NCBI RefSeq assembly: GCF_002796985.1
Contig: NZ_PEKX01000022.1
Location: 113,727 to 177,726, forward strand
Origin: Pseudomonas sp.
Lineage (GTDB): Bacteria; Pseudomonadota; Gammaproteobacteria; Pseudomonadales; Pseudomonadaceae
DNA length: 64,000 bases
Direction of reading: 5' to 3'
The notes beneath the pieces were generated by a model. It saw nothing but the letters and a program-made list of their open reading frames with translations, searched no databases and was not told the origin of the DNA. Positions 7,364 to 16,137 of the stretch are shown here, piece after piece. Each line of letters opens with the position of its first letter. The first letter of the stretch is position 1. Position numbers and translations under genes: made by a program.

Positions 7364-8679
7364 TCCCCGCGGCTCAGCCCGTGGCGCTGCATCTTCTCGT
7401 TGAGGGTGCGGCGCGGCAGGCCGAGCAGTTCCATCACCGCCTTGATGTCGCCCTTGCACTGCGCCAGCGCCTGGCGGATGCACTGCGCCTCGTAGGCTTC
7501 CATGCGTTCGAACAGGCCGTTGCCGGCGGGCTCGATCGGCAGCTCGGCGCGGTCCAGGCCGAGCACATGGCGCTCGGCGGCGTTGGCCAGTTCGCGCACG
7601 TTGCCCGGCCAGTCGTGGGCGAGCAGGCGCGCCAGTTCGCTGGCGGAGAGCGGCGCGGCTTCGCGGCCGAATTTCTCGCTGGCCAGCAGCGCGTAGTGCT
7701 CGAACAGCAGCGGGATGTCCTCGCGGCGTTCGCGCAGCGGCGGCAGGCGCAGCTCGGCGACGTTCAGGCGGTACACGAGGTCCTCGCGGAAACGCCCGGC
7801 GCGGGCTTCCTCGAGCAGGTCAGGCTTGGTCGCGGCGATCACCCGCAGGTCCACCTTGATGCTCTGGTTCGAGCCCAGGCGCTCCAGTTGCTGTTCCTGC
7901 AGCACGCGCAGCAGCTTCACCTGCTGGGCCAGCGGCATGCTCTCGATCTCGTCGAGGAACAGGCTGCCGCCGTTGGAGTGCTCCAGCTTGCCGATGCGTT
8001 TTCCCTGGGCGCCAGTGAAGGCGCCGCTTTCGTGGCCGAACAGTTCGGTCTCGAACAACTGCTCGGGAATCGCCGCGCAGTTCAGCGCGACGAAGGGCTT
8101 GCCGGCGCGCGGACCGAAGTCGTGCAGGCAACGCGCGACCAGTTCCTTGCCGCTGCCGGTGTCGCCACGGATCAGCACGTTCACCGGCGTGCCGGCCAAG
8201 GCCATGATCTGCCGACGCAGGGTTTCCATCGGCCGCGAGACGCCGAGCAGGCGTGATTCGATCTGGTCCTTGAGCGCCGCCTGTTCGCGCAGCTGGCGGT
8301 TCTCCTGCACCAGCCGGCGTTTCTCCAGGGCGCGGCGCAGGCTGTCGAGCAGGCGCTCGGGGGTGAAGGGTTTCTCGATGAAGTCGTAGGCGCCCTGGCG
8401 CATCGCCTGTACCGCCATGGGCACGTCGCCATGGCCGGTGACCATGATCACCGGCAGGTCGCGGTCGATCTGCTGCAGGCGTTCGAGCAGGGCCAGGCCG
8501 TCGGTGCCGGGCATGCGCACATCGCTGATGACCACGCCGGGCAGCTCGCGGGAGACGCTTTTCAGGCACTCGTCGGCGCTGCTGCACAGGCGCACTTCGA
8601 AGCCGGAGAGTTGCAGCCACTGCTGCACGGCGTCACGGATGGCGGCTTCGTCGTCGACGAAGAGGATGGTCTCGCTCAT
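7345..8679 (-). CDS. mifR: Sigma-54-dependent response regulator MifR
   Basis: A 444-residue NtrC-type regulator: receiver domain (residues 1-120, phosphoacceptor D53 in ISDVRMPG), AAA+ domain with Walker A GDTGSGKE, the sigma-54 contact motif GAFTGA and the SLFLDEIES stretch, and a C-terminal Fis-like helix-turn-helix (LLGLPRRTLNEKMQRHGL). It activates RpoN promoters when phosphorylated by its sensor. Sequence alone would allow DctD or AauR, which are paralogues; MifR is chosen because the neighbours match the PAO1 PA5511-PA5525 order. MifR/MifS are known to govern alpha-ketoglutarate uptake and microcolony formation. Start overlaps the sensor stop by 4 bases (ATGA). Confidence 0.85.
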   Translation of the reverse strand: MSETILFVDDEAAIRDAVQQWLQLSGFEVRLCSSADECLKSVSRELPGVVISDVRMPGTDGLALLERLQQIDRDLPVIMVTGHGDVPMAVQAMRQGAYDFIEKPFTPERLLDSLRRALEKRRLVQENRQLREQAALKDQIESRLLGVSRPMETLRRQIMALAGTPVNVLIRGDTGSGKELVARCLHDFGPRAGKPFVALNCAAIPEQLFETELFGHESGAFTGAQGKRIGKLEHSNGGSLFLDEIESMPLAQQVKLLRVLQEQQLERLGSNQSIKVDLRVIAATKPDLLEEARAGRFREDLVYRLNVAELRLPPLRERREDIPLLFEHYALLASEKFGREAAPLSASELARLLAHDWPGNVRELANAAERHVLGLDRAELPIEPAGNGLFERMEAYEAQCIRQALAQCKGDIKAVMELLGLPRRTLNEKMQRHGLSRGDYLGED

Positions 8680-10439
8680 GGTCTTCTTTCTTCGCTGGCA
8701 GCCGGCAGGCTCAGGTGGAACAGCGCGCCGCCGGAGGGCTGGTTGGCGGCGCCGAGGCGCCCGCCGAGTTCGTGGACGATGCCATAGGATACCGCCAGCC
8801 CCAGGCCCAGTCCTTCGCCCACCGGCTTGGTGGTGAAGAAGGGGTCGAAGACGCTGGCCAGGTGCTCCTCATCGATGCCGGGGCCGTTGTCGGCGACGTC
8901 CAGGCACCAGAGCTCGCCGTCGCGGCGCAGGGTCAGGCGGATCTGCGGTTGGTCGGTATTGGCCACTGCATCGAGGGCGTTGCGGATCAGGTTGACCAGC
9001 ACCTGCTCCAGGCGGATCGCGTCGCCCAGCACCCAGGCCGGCAGGTGGAGGTCCTGGCTGATTTCCACGCCTTCGGTGCGAATGCGCACGGTGAGCAGTT
9101 GCAGCGCCTGCTCGATCACGTGGCCCAGTTCGATGCGCTCGCGCAGGCCACCGGGAGTCTTGCGGGCGAAGGTCTTCAGGTGGCCGGTGAGCGCGGCCAT
9201 GCGTTCGAGCAGCTCATCGACCCGCACCAGTGCGGCGCGGGCGTCGTCCTGCCGGCCGGCATCCAGCAGCAGGCGCACGCTGGCCAGTTGCATGCGCTGG
9301 GCGGTGAGCGGCTGGTTGATCTCGTGGGCCAGCGCGGCGGACATCTGCCCCAGCGCGGCCAGCTTGGCGGCCTGCACCAGGCCGTCCTGGGCGGTGCGCA
9401 GGGCGGCGGTGCGCTGTTCCACTAAACGCTCCAGCTCTTCCTGGTTGCGCTGGCGCAGGCGCGCCAGGCGGCGGCGCTGTTGCAGCCAGAGCACGAGGAA
9501 CACCAGCGCCAGCCAGACGCCAGCGGCGGCCAGCCGCGCGCTGGTGACATCGGACTGCACGCTGTGGGGATTGCGCAGCAGGTGCAGGGTCCACTCGTCT
9601 TCCGGCAGGCCGACCGATTGCCAGAGATAGTCGCCGCTGATGTCCTGGCCGTCGACGCGGACCATGCGCGCATGCTCGCCGAGGGTTTCCAGCGTCCGGT
9701 GCGGCAGTGCGCTGAGCGGCTGCTTGTGGTACTGGCGGGTGTCGGCCAGTTCGGCACGGGCCACGGCGTCCAGCGGTTGCAGTTCGCGGTAGCGCCAGCG
9801 CGGGTGGTTGGCGAGAAACACCACGCCTTTGCTGTCGCTGACCAGCACCACGTCCGGGGTCTGGCCCCACTGGCGCTCCAGGTCGGGGAATTCCAGCTTG
9901 ACCACGATGGCGCCGAGGAAGGTGCCGTCGTCATCGCGCAGGGCGTTGGACAGGAAGTAGCCGGGAATCCCGCTGGTCACGCCGACCGCATAGAAGCGCC
10001 CGGCGCCCTGGGCGATGGTCTGGCGGAAGTAGGGGCGGAAGCCGTAGTTGTGGCCGACGTAGCTGACCGGCAGGTTCCAGTTGCTGGCGGCCACGGCGAG
10101 GCCGCTGTGGTCCAGCAGTTCCAGGGTCGAAGAGCGCGCCGCGCCGTTGATTTCCTGCAGCTTGAGGTTGAGCCGGTGCTGCAGCTCGCCGGTCACCGGG
10201 CCGCGCATCGCCGCGCGCAGTTCCGGGTCCAGCGCGAGCACGGCGGGGAGGCTGCGGAAGCGCTCGATCAGGGTGTGCAGGGAGTTGGCATAAAGGCCGA
10301 GCTGTTCATGGGCGGCCTCCGCTTCGGCGAGCAGCGCGCGGTGCCGCGCCTTCTCGCCCGCCCAGAACACCGACAGCACCAGGCCGGCCAGCAGGAGCAG
10401 GCAGATCAGCAGCAGGCGAAGGGGGCGGGTAGGCGACAT
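8676..10439 (-). CDS. mifS: Sensor histidine kinase MifS (DctB-like)
   Basis: A 587-residue membrane kinase: N-terminal transmembrane helix (LLLICLLLLAGLVLSVFWAG), a periplasmic double-Cache/PDC-like sensor of about 260 residues, a second helix (AAAGVWLALVFLVLWL), a coiled segment, and the kinase core with H-box ALAHEINQPLT, N-box NLIRNALDA and G-boxes DNGPGID and GEGLGLGLA. It phosphorylates MifR. The start at 10439 gives a normal inner-membrane beginning; an ATG 45 bases upstream is possible but adds an unlikely leader. A dicarboxylate or 2-ketoacid ligand is inferred from family and from known MifS behaviour. Confidence 0.85.
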   Translation of the reverse strand: MSPTRPLRLLLICLLLLAGLVLSVFWAGEKARHRALLAEAEAAHEQLGLYANSLHTLIERFRSLPAVLALDPELRAAMRGPVTGELQHRLNLKLQEINGAARSSTLELLDHSGLAVAASNWNLPVSYVGHNYGFRPYFRQTIAQGAGRFYAVGVTSGIPGYFLSNALRDDDGTFLGAIVVKLEFPDLERQWGQTPDVVLVSDSKGVVFLANHPRWRYRELQPLDAVARAELADTRQYHKQPLSALPHRTLETLGEHARMVRVDGQDISGDYLWQSVGLPEDEWTLHLLRNPHSVQSDVTSARLAAAGVWLALVFLVLWLQQRRRLARLRQRNQEELERLVEQRTAALRTAQDGLVQAAKLAALGQMSAALAHEINQPLTAQRMQLASVRLLLDAGRQDDARAALVRVDELLERMAALTGHLKTFARKTPGGLRERIELGHVIEQALQLLTVRIRTEGVEISQDLHLPAWVLGDAIRLEQVLVNLIRNALDAVANTDQPQIRLTLRRDGELWCLDVADNGPGIDEEHLASVFDPFFTTKPVGEGLGLGLAVSYGIVHELGGRLGAANQPSGGALFHLSLPAASEERRP

Positions 10440-10557
10440 GTTCGACGGGGTTCGACCAACGGTTGGCGACAATAGCACGGCCACCGACTGGTCCGGCGCC
10501 CCGCCGCCTCGCTACACTGCCGGCATCTCGATGGACTCATCCCTACGGAGATGTTCG

Positions 10558-11436
10558 ATGCAGTTGTTGTCCTGGACCCACGAAGGGTCCGCCGGTTTCA
10601 CCCTGCGCGGCTGGCGCAGCGAGCCCAGTGGCAAGCCGCTGCTGCACTTCCTGCATGGCAACGGCTTCTGCGGCCGCGCCTACGAGCCGATGTTGAACGT
10701 CCTGGCGAAGGATTTCGACCTCTGGCTGTGCGACGCCCAGGGCCATGGCGACAGCGACCACGGCGGGCGCTTCCATGGCTGGAACCGCAACGCCGAGATG
10801 GCAGTGGAAGCCTTCCAGGCCGGCAACAAAGTGTTCGGTGACGTGCCGCATTACGCCGCCGGGCACAGCTTTGGCGGCGTGCTCACCAGCCTGATCCTCG
10901 GTCGCCATCCGGAGCTGTTCCGCCGCGCCGTGCTGCTCGACCCGGTGCTGTTCACCCCGGCGATGATCGGCGTGATGGCGCTCTCCGAAGTGCTCGGCCT
11001 GCACAAGCGCCGCACCATGGTGCAGAAGGCGCGTGGGCGGCGCAGCCAGTGGGCGGACCGCGAGGCGGCCTATGCTGGCCTGCACGGCCGCGGCATCTTC
11101 AAGGGCTGGACCGACGCTGCGCTCTGGGCCTACGTGGAGCACGCGATGAAGCAAACCCAGGCGGGCGTCGAGCTGAAATGCCGGCCCAGCCGCGAGGCGG
11201 AAATCTTCAGCTCCTTCCCCAAGCGCCTGTGGCCGTCGCTGAACAAGGTGGTGACGCCGACCCAGGTGCTGTTCGGTGAACGCACCTACCCCTTCGTGCC
11301 CAAGTCCGTGGCGCGCTGGTGTGCTTCGAATACGCAGGTGAGTGGCCAGTGCGTCGACGGCGGGCACTGCTTCATGCAGGAATACCCCGACGACAGCGCC
11401 GAGCGCGTGTCGCGCTTCCTGCTGGGCCACGAATGA
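10558..11436 (+). CDS. Alpha/beta hydrolase (PoxA-like)
   Basis: A 292-residue alpha/beta hydrolase with the oxyanion region FLHGNGFCGRAYEPM, nucleophile elbow AGHSFGG (serine), and a late GGHCF histidine. An acidic residue in the VTPTQVLFGERTYPF region is the likely third catalytic residue. It is probably a cytoplasmic esterase or lipase-like enzyme of unknown substrate. Start at 10558 follows a GGAG site. By memory the equivalent in PAO1 is PA5513 (poxA), upstream of the OXA-50 beta-lactamase gene; here the next gene is a DUF7079 protein instead, and the two overlap by four bases. Confidence 0.82.
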   Translation: MQLLSWTHEGSAGFTLRGWRSEPSGKPLLHFLHGNGFCGRAYEPMLNVLAKDFDLWLCDAQGHGDSDHGGRFHGWNRNAEMAVEAFQAGNKVFGDVPHYAAGHSFGGVLTSLILGRHPELFRRAVLLDPVLFTPAMIGVMALSEVLGLHKRRTMVQKARGRRSQWADREAAYAGLHGRGIFKGWTDAALWAYVEHAMKQTQAGVELKCRPSREAEIFSSFPKRLWPSLNKVVTPTQVLFGERTYPFVPKSVARWCASNTQVSGQCVDGGHCFMQEYPDDSAERVSRFLLGHE

Positions 11437-11786
11437 GCGACCCGGCCCGCGAGTCCGTCTGGCTGGCGCTGTCCGAGCTGTGGCTGGACACCGAGCTTGA
11501 CGACAGCGGCCGCGCGGCCATCGCCGGCACCCTGTCGATCAGCGGATTCAGCGTGGACGAGCTGGACGCCATCTACCGCCTGGAAGTGGCGCCGGCAGTG
11601 TGGGCCAACACCTGGGTGACGGCGGGCGTCTGGGATGGTTTCGATCCGGACTGGCTGTTCGAGGCCTGCCGGCGCAACCAGCGACGGCGAAACTCGCTCT
11701 GGCATCGCGGGCGTTGCCGGGTACTGCGCAAGGCGATGACGGCGGCGGTGGAAGAAGACTGGCGCAGGATCCGCGCGCAGCTCTAG
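11433..11786 (+). CDS. Conserved small protein, DUF7079-like
   Basis: A 117-residue cytoplasmic protein starting MSDPARESVWLALSELWLDT. It is rich in tryptophan and acidic residues in its first half, with a basic, arginine-rich tail (RRNQRRRNSLWHRGRCR). It resembles the DUF7079/PA5515 family as I recall it. No function is known. The start codon overlaps the hydrolase stop (ATGA), so translation is probably coupled. Its stop codon overlaps the stop of the convergent DUF3301 gene: the four bases CTAG serve both. Confidence 0.75.
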   Translation: MSDPARESVWLALSELWLDTELDDSGRAAIAGTLSISGFSVDELDAIYRLEVAPAVWANTWVTAGVWDGFDPDWLFEACRRNQRRRNSLWHRGRCRVLRKAMTAAVEEDWRRIRAQL

Positions 11787-12274
11787 TCGCCGACCTTCTT
11801 GCCCTGGTGCGCGCGGCGCCATTCGTCGAGGCGCACCACTTCAGCCTTGGGGCGTGGAAGTGTCGGGGTGTCGTCGAACACGGCGTCGACGATTTCCTCA
11901 TCGACTGGCGCAGCGGCGGGATGGAAGGTGGCGACCGGCGATTCCGGCATGCGCGGTTCGGGCTCCATGCGGAACGGCGCCAGTTCGATACGGCCCAGGT
12001 GCTGGCCGAACATGGCGATGCTGCCGGCGTAACGTTCCTGCCCGGTGGCGGTGAACTCGAAGGCGTATTCACGGGCCAGGCGCAGGTTGCCCCGGCCGTC
12101 GCGCTGGAAGCGGAAACGCTGCAGGGCCATGGCTTCATCGAGCAGCTCCACGCCCTCTCGCGCGCAGTGCTGCTTGGCCAGGACCAGCGCACGCTCACGG
12201 ATGCCATGGGCGCGCCACCACCAGGCGGCGCCCGCGACAACCAGCATGAAGATGAAAAGATTGCCCAGGTCCAC
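11783..12274 (-). CDS. DUF3301 membrane-anchored protein
   Basis: About 163 residues: a single N-terminal transmembrane helix (LFIFMLVVAGAAWWW), then a domain typical of DUF3301 with HCAREGVELLDEAMALQRF and YAFEFTATGQERY, and a proline-rich C-terminal extension. The start is taken as GTG at 12274 because GAGGAAG lies just upstream and the helix then begins within a few residues; an ATG at 12301 would add a short polar leader. Function is unknown. It is the PA5517-like gene by position, next to pdxY. Convergent with the DUF7079 gene. Confidence 0.78.
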   Translation of the reverse strand: MDLGNLFIFMLVVAGAAWWWRAHGIRERALVLAKQHCAREGVELLDEAMALQRFRFQRDGRGNLRLAREYAFEFTATGQERYAGSIAMFGQHLGRIELAPFRMEPEPRMPESPVATFHPAAAPVDEEIVDAVFDDTPTLPRPKAEVVRLDEWRRAHQGKKVGD

Positions 12275-12394
12275 TTCAGCTTCCTCGGAATCGGCGCACA
12301 AGCTTACTCACTCCGCCGTCAGGCGGCGAGGGGGGGATGTTCACAGCGTGTGAATTGCGCCCCATACTGCCCCATTCTGTAGCAGGACACCGTT

Positions 12395-13264
12395 ATGCCG
12401 CGCACTCCCCACGTTCTCGCCATCCAGTCCCACGTCGTCTTCGGCCACGCCGGCAACAGCGCTGCCGAGTTCCCCATGCGACGCGTCGGGGTGAACGTCT
12501 GGCCGCTGAACACCGTGCAGTTCTCCAACCATACCCAGTATGGCCACTGGACGGGCCAGGTGCTGCCGCCGGAGCAAATTCCCGCACTGGTGGATGGCAT
12601 CGCCGCAATCGGCGAGCTGGGCAACTGCGACGCCGTGCTCTCGGGTTACCTGGGCAGCGCGGCGCAGGGCCGCTCGATCCTTGAAGTGGTGCGCCGGATC
12701 CGCGAGGTGAACCCGCGCGCCGTCTATCTGTGCGACCCGGTGATGGGGCACCCGGAGAAGGGTTGCATCGTCGCCCCGGAAGTCAGCGATTTCCTGCTCC
12801 ACGAGGCCGCCGCCGTGGCCGACTACCTGTGCCCGAACCAGCTGGAGCTGGACAGTTTCTGCGACCGCCAGCCGACCTCCCTGGAAGACTGCGCGGCGAT
12901 GGCCCGTGGCCTGCTGGTGCGCGGCCCGAAGGCGATCCTGGTGAAGCACCTGAACTACCCCGGCAAGCCGGCCGACGCTTTCGAGATGTTGCTGGTGACC
13001 CTGGACGAAACCTGGCACCTGCGCCGCCCGCTGCTGGCCTTCCCGCGCCAGCCGGTGGGCGTGGGCGACCTGACTTCCGGGCTGTTCCTCGCCCGCCTGC
13101 TGCTGGGTGACGACCTGCGCAGCGCCTTCGAATTCTGCGCCGCCGCCGTACACGAAGTGTTGCTGGAAACCCAGGCCTGCGGCAGCTACGAGCTGGAACT
13201 GGTGCGCGCCCAGGACCGTATCGCCCATCCGCGGGTGAAGTTCGAGGCGGTGAAGCTGGGGTGA
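12395..13264 (+). CDS. pdxY: Pyridoxal kinase PdxY
   Basis: A 289-residue ribokinase-fold kinase of the PdxK/PdxY type. The beginning ([20 protein letters not shown]) is the vitamin B6 binding signature, YLCDPVMGH is a conserved nucleotide-region motif, and [17 protein letters not shown] holds the catalytic aspartate. It phosphorylates pyridoxal to pyridoxal 5'-phosphate in the salvage pathway. The promoter region shared with the divergent DUF3301 gene is about 120 bases. Downstream lies a repeat-rich gap. Confidence 0.93.
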   Translation: MPRTPHVLAIQSHVVFGHAGNSAAEFPMRRVGVNVWPLNTVQFSNHTQYGHWTGQVLPPEQIPALVDGIAAIGELGNCDAVLSGYLGSAAQGRSILEVVRRIREVNPRAVYLCDPVMGHPEKGCIVAPEVSDFLLHEAAAVADYLCPNQLELDSFCDRQPTSLEDCAAMARGLLVRGPKAILVKHLNYPGKPADAFEMLLVTLDETWHLRRPLLAFPRQPVGVGDLTSGLFLARLLLGDDLRSAFEFCAAAVHEVLLETQACGSYELELVRAQDRIAHPRVKFEAVKLG

Positions 13265-13304
13265 TCTGAGCGGCGTTCTTTGGCGGAGTCCTGCGCTGGG
13301 CGTG

Positions 13305-13444
13305 CCCCTCACCCTAGCCCTCTCCCAGGGGAGAGGGGACCGTCCTGAGTGGGTGGGTACATCGAAGCTCGCCGGCTGACTCCGATATTTCCACAGAATG
13401 CCGATTGGCACCCTCTCCCTTTGGGAGAGGGCTGGGGTGAGGGC
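13305..13444. repeat. Inverted pair of CCCTCTCCC palindromes
   Basis: Two copies of the palindrome (13305-13339 and 13410-13444) in opposite orientation, about 70 bases apart, forming a composite element. A second composite with the same plan and a related spacer (both contain GCCGGCTGAC) lies at 53059-53174. It fills most of the gap after pdxY. Confidence 0.8.
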
Positions 13445-13463
13445 AAGCCCTTGCGCCGAAGCT

Positions 13464-13487
13464 GTTCGCGAGCAAGCTCGCTCCTAC
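13464..13487. repeat. Single REP arm
   Basis: One arm of the REP family, GTTCGCGAGCAAGCTCGCTC followed by CTAC, without its inverted partner, directly after the composite palindromes. Confidence 0.85.
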
Positions 13488-13542
13488 AAGGTCAAAGGCC
13501 TGGCCCAGGCGATTCTCGATCGCTTCGTCCCGCAGCCTGGTA

Positions 13543-15246
13543 TCAGGCTGACTGCGGCAGGTGGTCGTCGCTAGCCCTCGGGGTGGCGCCCTCGCGCTCG
13601 ACTCGTTCGACCATGCCGCGGGCGATCTCGCGCTCACCCATGATCACCAGGTTGGCGCCGTTCTGCCCCAGGTAATCCACCTCGGCGTCGAAGTGGGCAC
13701 GGGCGATGATGTCCAGGTGCGGGTTGATCGCCCGCGCGTGGCTGGAAATCGTCCCAGCCTCGAAACCGTTGGGGATGGCGATCAGCAGCCAGCGCGCCGA
13801 GGTGATGTTGGCCTGGTTCAGCACATCGGGATTGGCGGCGTTGCCGACCACCACGCAGAGGCCGTGCTCGCGCAGTTCGGCGGCCTTCTCGCGCTTGTCC
13901 TCGATCACTACCACCGGGATCTTGTCCTTGCGCAGGCGCTCGCTGACCAGCGCGCCGACGCGGCCGTGGCCGATGAGGATCGCGTGGTTCTGTTCCAGCA
14001 CCGGCGGCGGCAGGTCCGGGGCTTCGACCTGGACCACGCCGGGGTCGGTCTCGGCTTTCTGCTCCTGGCGTGCCTGCAGGCGGTCGATGGCGATGAACAG
14101 CAGCGGGTTGACCAGGATCGACAGGATCGCACCGGCGAGCACCAGGTCGCGGCCAGCCTCGGGCAGCAGGTTGAGGGTGACGCCCAGGCCGACCAGGATG
14201 AAGGAGAACTCGCCGATCTGCGCCAGGCTCGCGGCGATGGTCAGCGCGGTGCTGTTGGGGTGGCCGAACAGGCGCACGATGACGTAGGCCGCCACCGACT
14301 TGCCGAAGACGATCACCAGGAAGGTCGCCAGCACCGGCAGCGGCTCGTGGATCAGGATCGCCGGGTTGAACAGCATGCCGACCGAGACGAAGAACAGTAC
14401 GGCGAAGGCGTCGCGCAGCGGCAGCGAGTTCTCGGCAGCCTCGTGGCTGAGCTCGGACTCGTTGAGGATCATCCCGGCGAAGAAGGCGCCAAGGGCGAAG
14501 GACACGCCGAAGATCACCGCCGAGCCGTAGGCGATGCCCAGTGCGATGGCCAGCACGGCGAGGGTGAACAGCTCGCGCGAGCCGGTCTTGGCCACGCGCT
14601 CCAGTACCCAGGGCACGAAGCGACGGCCGCCGAAGATCATCACCGCAACGAAGGCGGCGACCTTGCCCAGGGTCAGCAGGATCGGCATCAGCAGGCCGCC
14701 GTCGCTGCCGTCGGAGGTGCCGCCCAGCGAGCCGGCCAGCGCCGGCAGCAGGACCAGGGTGAGGACCATCGCCAGGTCTTCGACGATCAGCCAGCCGATG
14801 GCGATGCGCCCGCGCTTGGTGTCGATCAGCTGGCGCTGTTCCAGCGCGCGCAACAGCACCACGGTACTGGCCACCGACAGCGCGAGGCCGAACACCAGGC
14901 CGCCACCGAAGTTCCAGCCCATCATCCAGGCCAGACCCAGGCCGAGCAGGGTGGCGACGCCGATCTGCACCACCGCGCCGGGGATGGCGATGGCTTTCAC
15001 CGACAGCAGGTCTTTCAGCGAGAAGTGCAGGCCGACGCCGAACATCAGCAGGATCACCCCCAGTTCGGCGATCTCCGTGGACAGCGCCTGGTCGGCGACA
15101 TAGCCGGGGGTGAAGGGGCCGGCCAGCACGCCAGCGAGCAGGTAGCCCACCAGCGGCGAGATGCGCAGGCGGTTGGCCAGGGCGCCAAGCACGAAGGCCA
15201 GCACGAAGCCGACGGCAAGGGTGGTCAGTAGCGGGGTGTGATGCAT
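13543..15246 (-). CDS. ybaL: Monovalent cation:proton antiporter-2 (YbaL/RosB type) with RCK_N domain
   Basis: About 567 residues. The first 390 form a Na/H-exchanger-like domain with some twelve transmembrane segments and the conserved GEFSFIL and GYLLAGVLAGPFTPG stretches; the C-terminal part is a TrkA-N/RCK nucleotide-binding domain beginning HAILIGHGRVGALVSERL. These proteins exchange K+ or Na+ for protons across the inner membrane under nucleotide control. The start at 15246 (MHHTPLLTT) has a GGAG site upstream; the ATG at 15264 is less likely. The C-terminal tail is short and charged. By position it matches the PA5518-like potassium efflux gene. Confidence 0.88.
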   Translation of the reverse strand: MHHTPLLTTLAVGFVLAFVLGALANRLRISPLVGYLLAGVLAGPFTPGYVADQALSTEIAELGVILLMFGVGLHFSLKDLLSVKAIAIPGAVVQIGVATLLGLGLAWMMGWNFGGGLVFGLALSVASTVVLLRALEQRQLIDTKRGRIAIGWLIVEDLAMVLTLVLLPALAGSLGGTSDGSDGGLLMPILLTLGKVAAFVAVMIFGGRRFVPWVLERVAKTGSRELFTLAVLAIALGIAYGSAVIFGVSFALGAFFAGMILNESELSHEAAENSLPLRDAFAVLFFVSVGMLFNPAILIHEPLPVLATFLVIVFGKSVAAYVIVRLFGHPNSTALTIAASLAQIGEFSFILVGLGVTLNLLPEAGRDLVLAGAILSILVNPLLFIAIDRLQARQEQKAETDPGVVQVEAPDLPPPVLEQNHAILIGHGRVGALVSERLRKDKIPVVVIEDKREKAAELREHGLCVVVGNAANPDVLNQANITSARWLLIAIPNGFEAGTISSHARAINPHLDIIARAHFDAEVDYLGQNGANLVIMGEREIARGMVERVEREGATPRASDDHLPQSA

Positions 15247-15418
15247 GGTCTGGGCTCCGGGCACTCAGGGAGCGGCCGGACTGCGTATCAGCACCGGGTC
15301 GCTCGACGGTGGGTCACGGGGGCAAACCCGCGTATGAAAAGTTTAGGCGTAGTAATCAATTCCTACCTTGCTTTCACGCAAGGGTAACCCGTTGACGCAT
15401 TGGGAAATTTCCACGGCA

Positions 15419-15447
15419 CGCGACATTTCTTTTCAGGAAATGTCGCG
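15419..15447. terminator. Hairpin after the thioesterase gene
   Basis: Eleven-base arms CGCGACATTTC and GAAATGTCGCG with a 7-base loop, 9 bases past the stop of the minus-strand thioesterase. There is no T-run on the minus strand, so it may be a weak terminator or an mRNA-protecting structure. Confidence 0.5.
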
Positions 15448-15455
15448 AACGTCCG

Positions 15456-15935
15456 TCATTCGTGGCGAAGCTCGGCGTAGCGCTGTTCCAGCTCCTGGCG
15501 AATCTGCCGACGCTGTTGCGCCTGGGCGAAGCGACGTTTCTCGTCCTTGGTCTGCGGGTCTAACTGCGGCACCACGATCGGATTGCGCTCGTCATCCAGC
15601 GCCACCATGGTGAAGAAGCAGCTGTTGGTGTGGCGCACGGATTTCTCGCGGATGTTCTCGGTGACCACTTTCACGCCGATCTCCATGGAGGTGCGGCCGG
15701 TGTAGTTCACCGAAGCGAGGAAGGTGACCAGTTCGCCGACGTGGATCGGCTGGCGGAAGATCACCTGGTCCACCGACAGGGTGACCACGTAGTAGCCGGC
15801 GTAGCGGCTGGCGCAGGCGTAGGCGACTTCGTCGAGGTACTTGAGCAGGGTGCCCCCGTGGACATTGCCGGAGAAGTTGGCCATGTCGGGGGTCATCAGG
15901 ACGGTCATGCTGAGCTGGTGGTTGCCAGGTTCCAT
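15456..15935 (-). CDS. Hotdog-fold acyl-CoA thioesterase (YciA-like)
   Basis: A 159-residue single hotdog domain. It carries the family signature around MTPDMANFSGNVHGGTLLKY with the catalytic aspartate in LDEVAYACASRYAG, followed by VDQVIFRQPIHVGEL. The last 40 residues are a charged, probably helical tail (DEKRRFAQAQQRRQIRQELE). Family members hydrolyse acyl-CoA thioesters in the cytoplasm and are usually hexamers. Substrate range cannot be read from the sequence. It stands alone between the antiporter and SDR genes. Confidence 0.9.
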   Translation of the reverse strand: MEPGNHQLSMTVLMTPDMANFSGNVHGGTLLKYLDEVAYACASRYAGYYVVTLSVDQVIFRQPIHVGELVTFLASVNYTGRTSMEIGVKVVTENIREKSVRHTNSCFFTMVALDDERNPIVVPQLDPQTKDEKRRFAQAQQRRQIRQELEQRYAELRHE

Positions 15936-16137
15936 GGAATTCTCTTCGGAATTGTCTTGGGAAAAGGAAAGGGCCTAACTCTGGACAACCAAAGCGCGGC
16001 AGGCGACACAGTTTTTTCTATACCGCCGATTGGCGCCCGGCACCAGTGGGCCATTTACCAATGGCATTTCCGTCGTTCGATCAACGCCCGAAACGAAAAC
16101 GGGCGACCCCTGGCCGCCCGTTGGTTTACCTGCCGGC

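Noticed and set aside
7345..10439. Naming the two-component pair DctB/DctD or AauS/AauR.
   Set aside because: Domain content would allow it, but the neighbours (poxA-like, pdxY, PA5518-PA5525 types) match the MifR/MifS locus and no dctPQM or aat transport genes are near.
13561..15231. Long plus-strand frame opposite the YbaL antiporter, and similar mirror frames opposite uvrD, nosR, nosZ, norB, pycB and the GGDEF/EAL gene.
   Set aside because: These are GC-rich antisense shadows: no homology, histidine- and glutamine-rich composition, and each lies opposite a well recognised gene.
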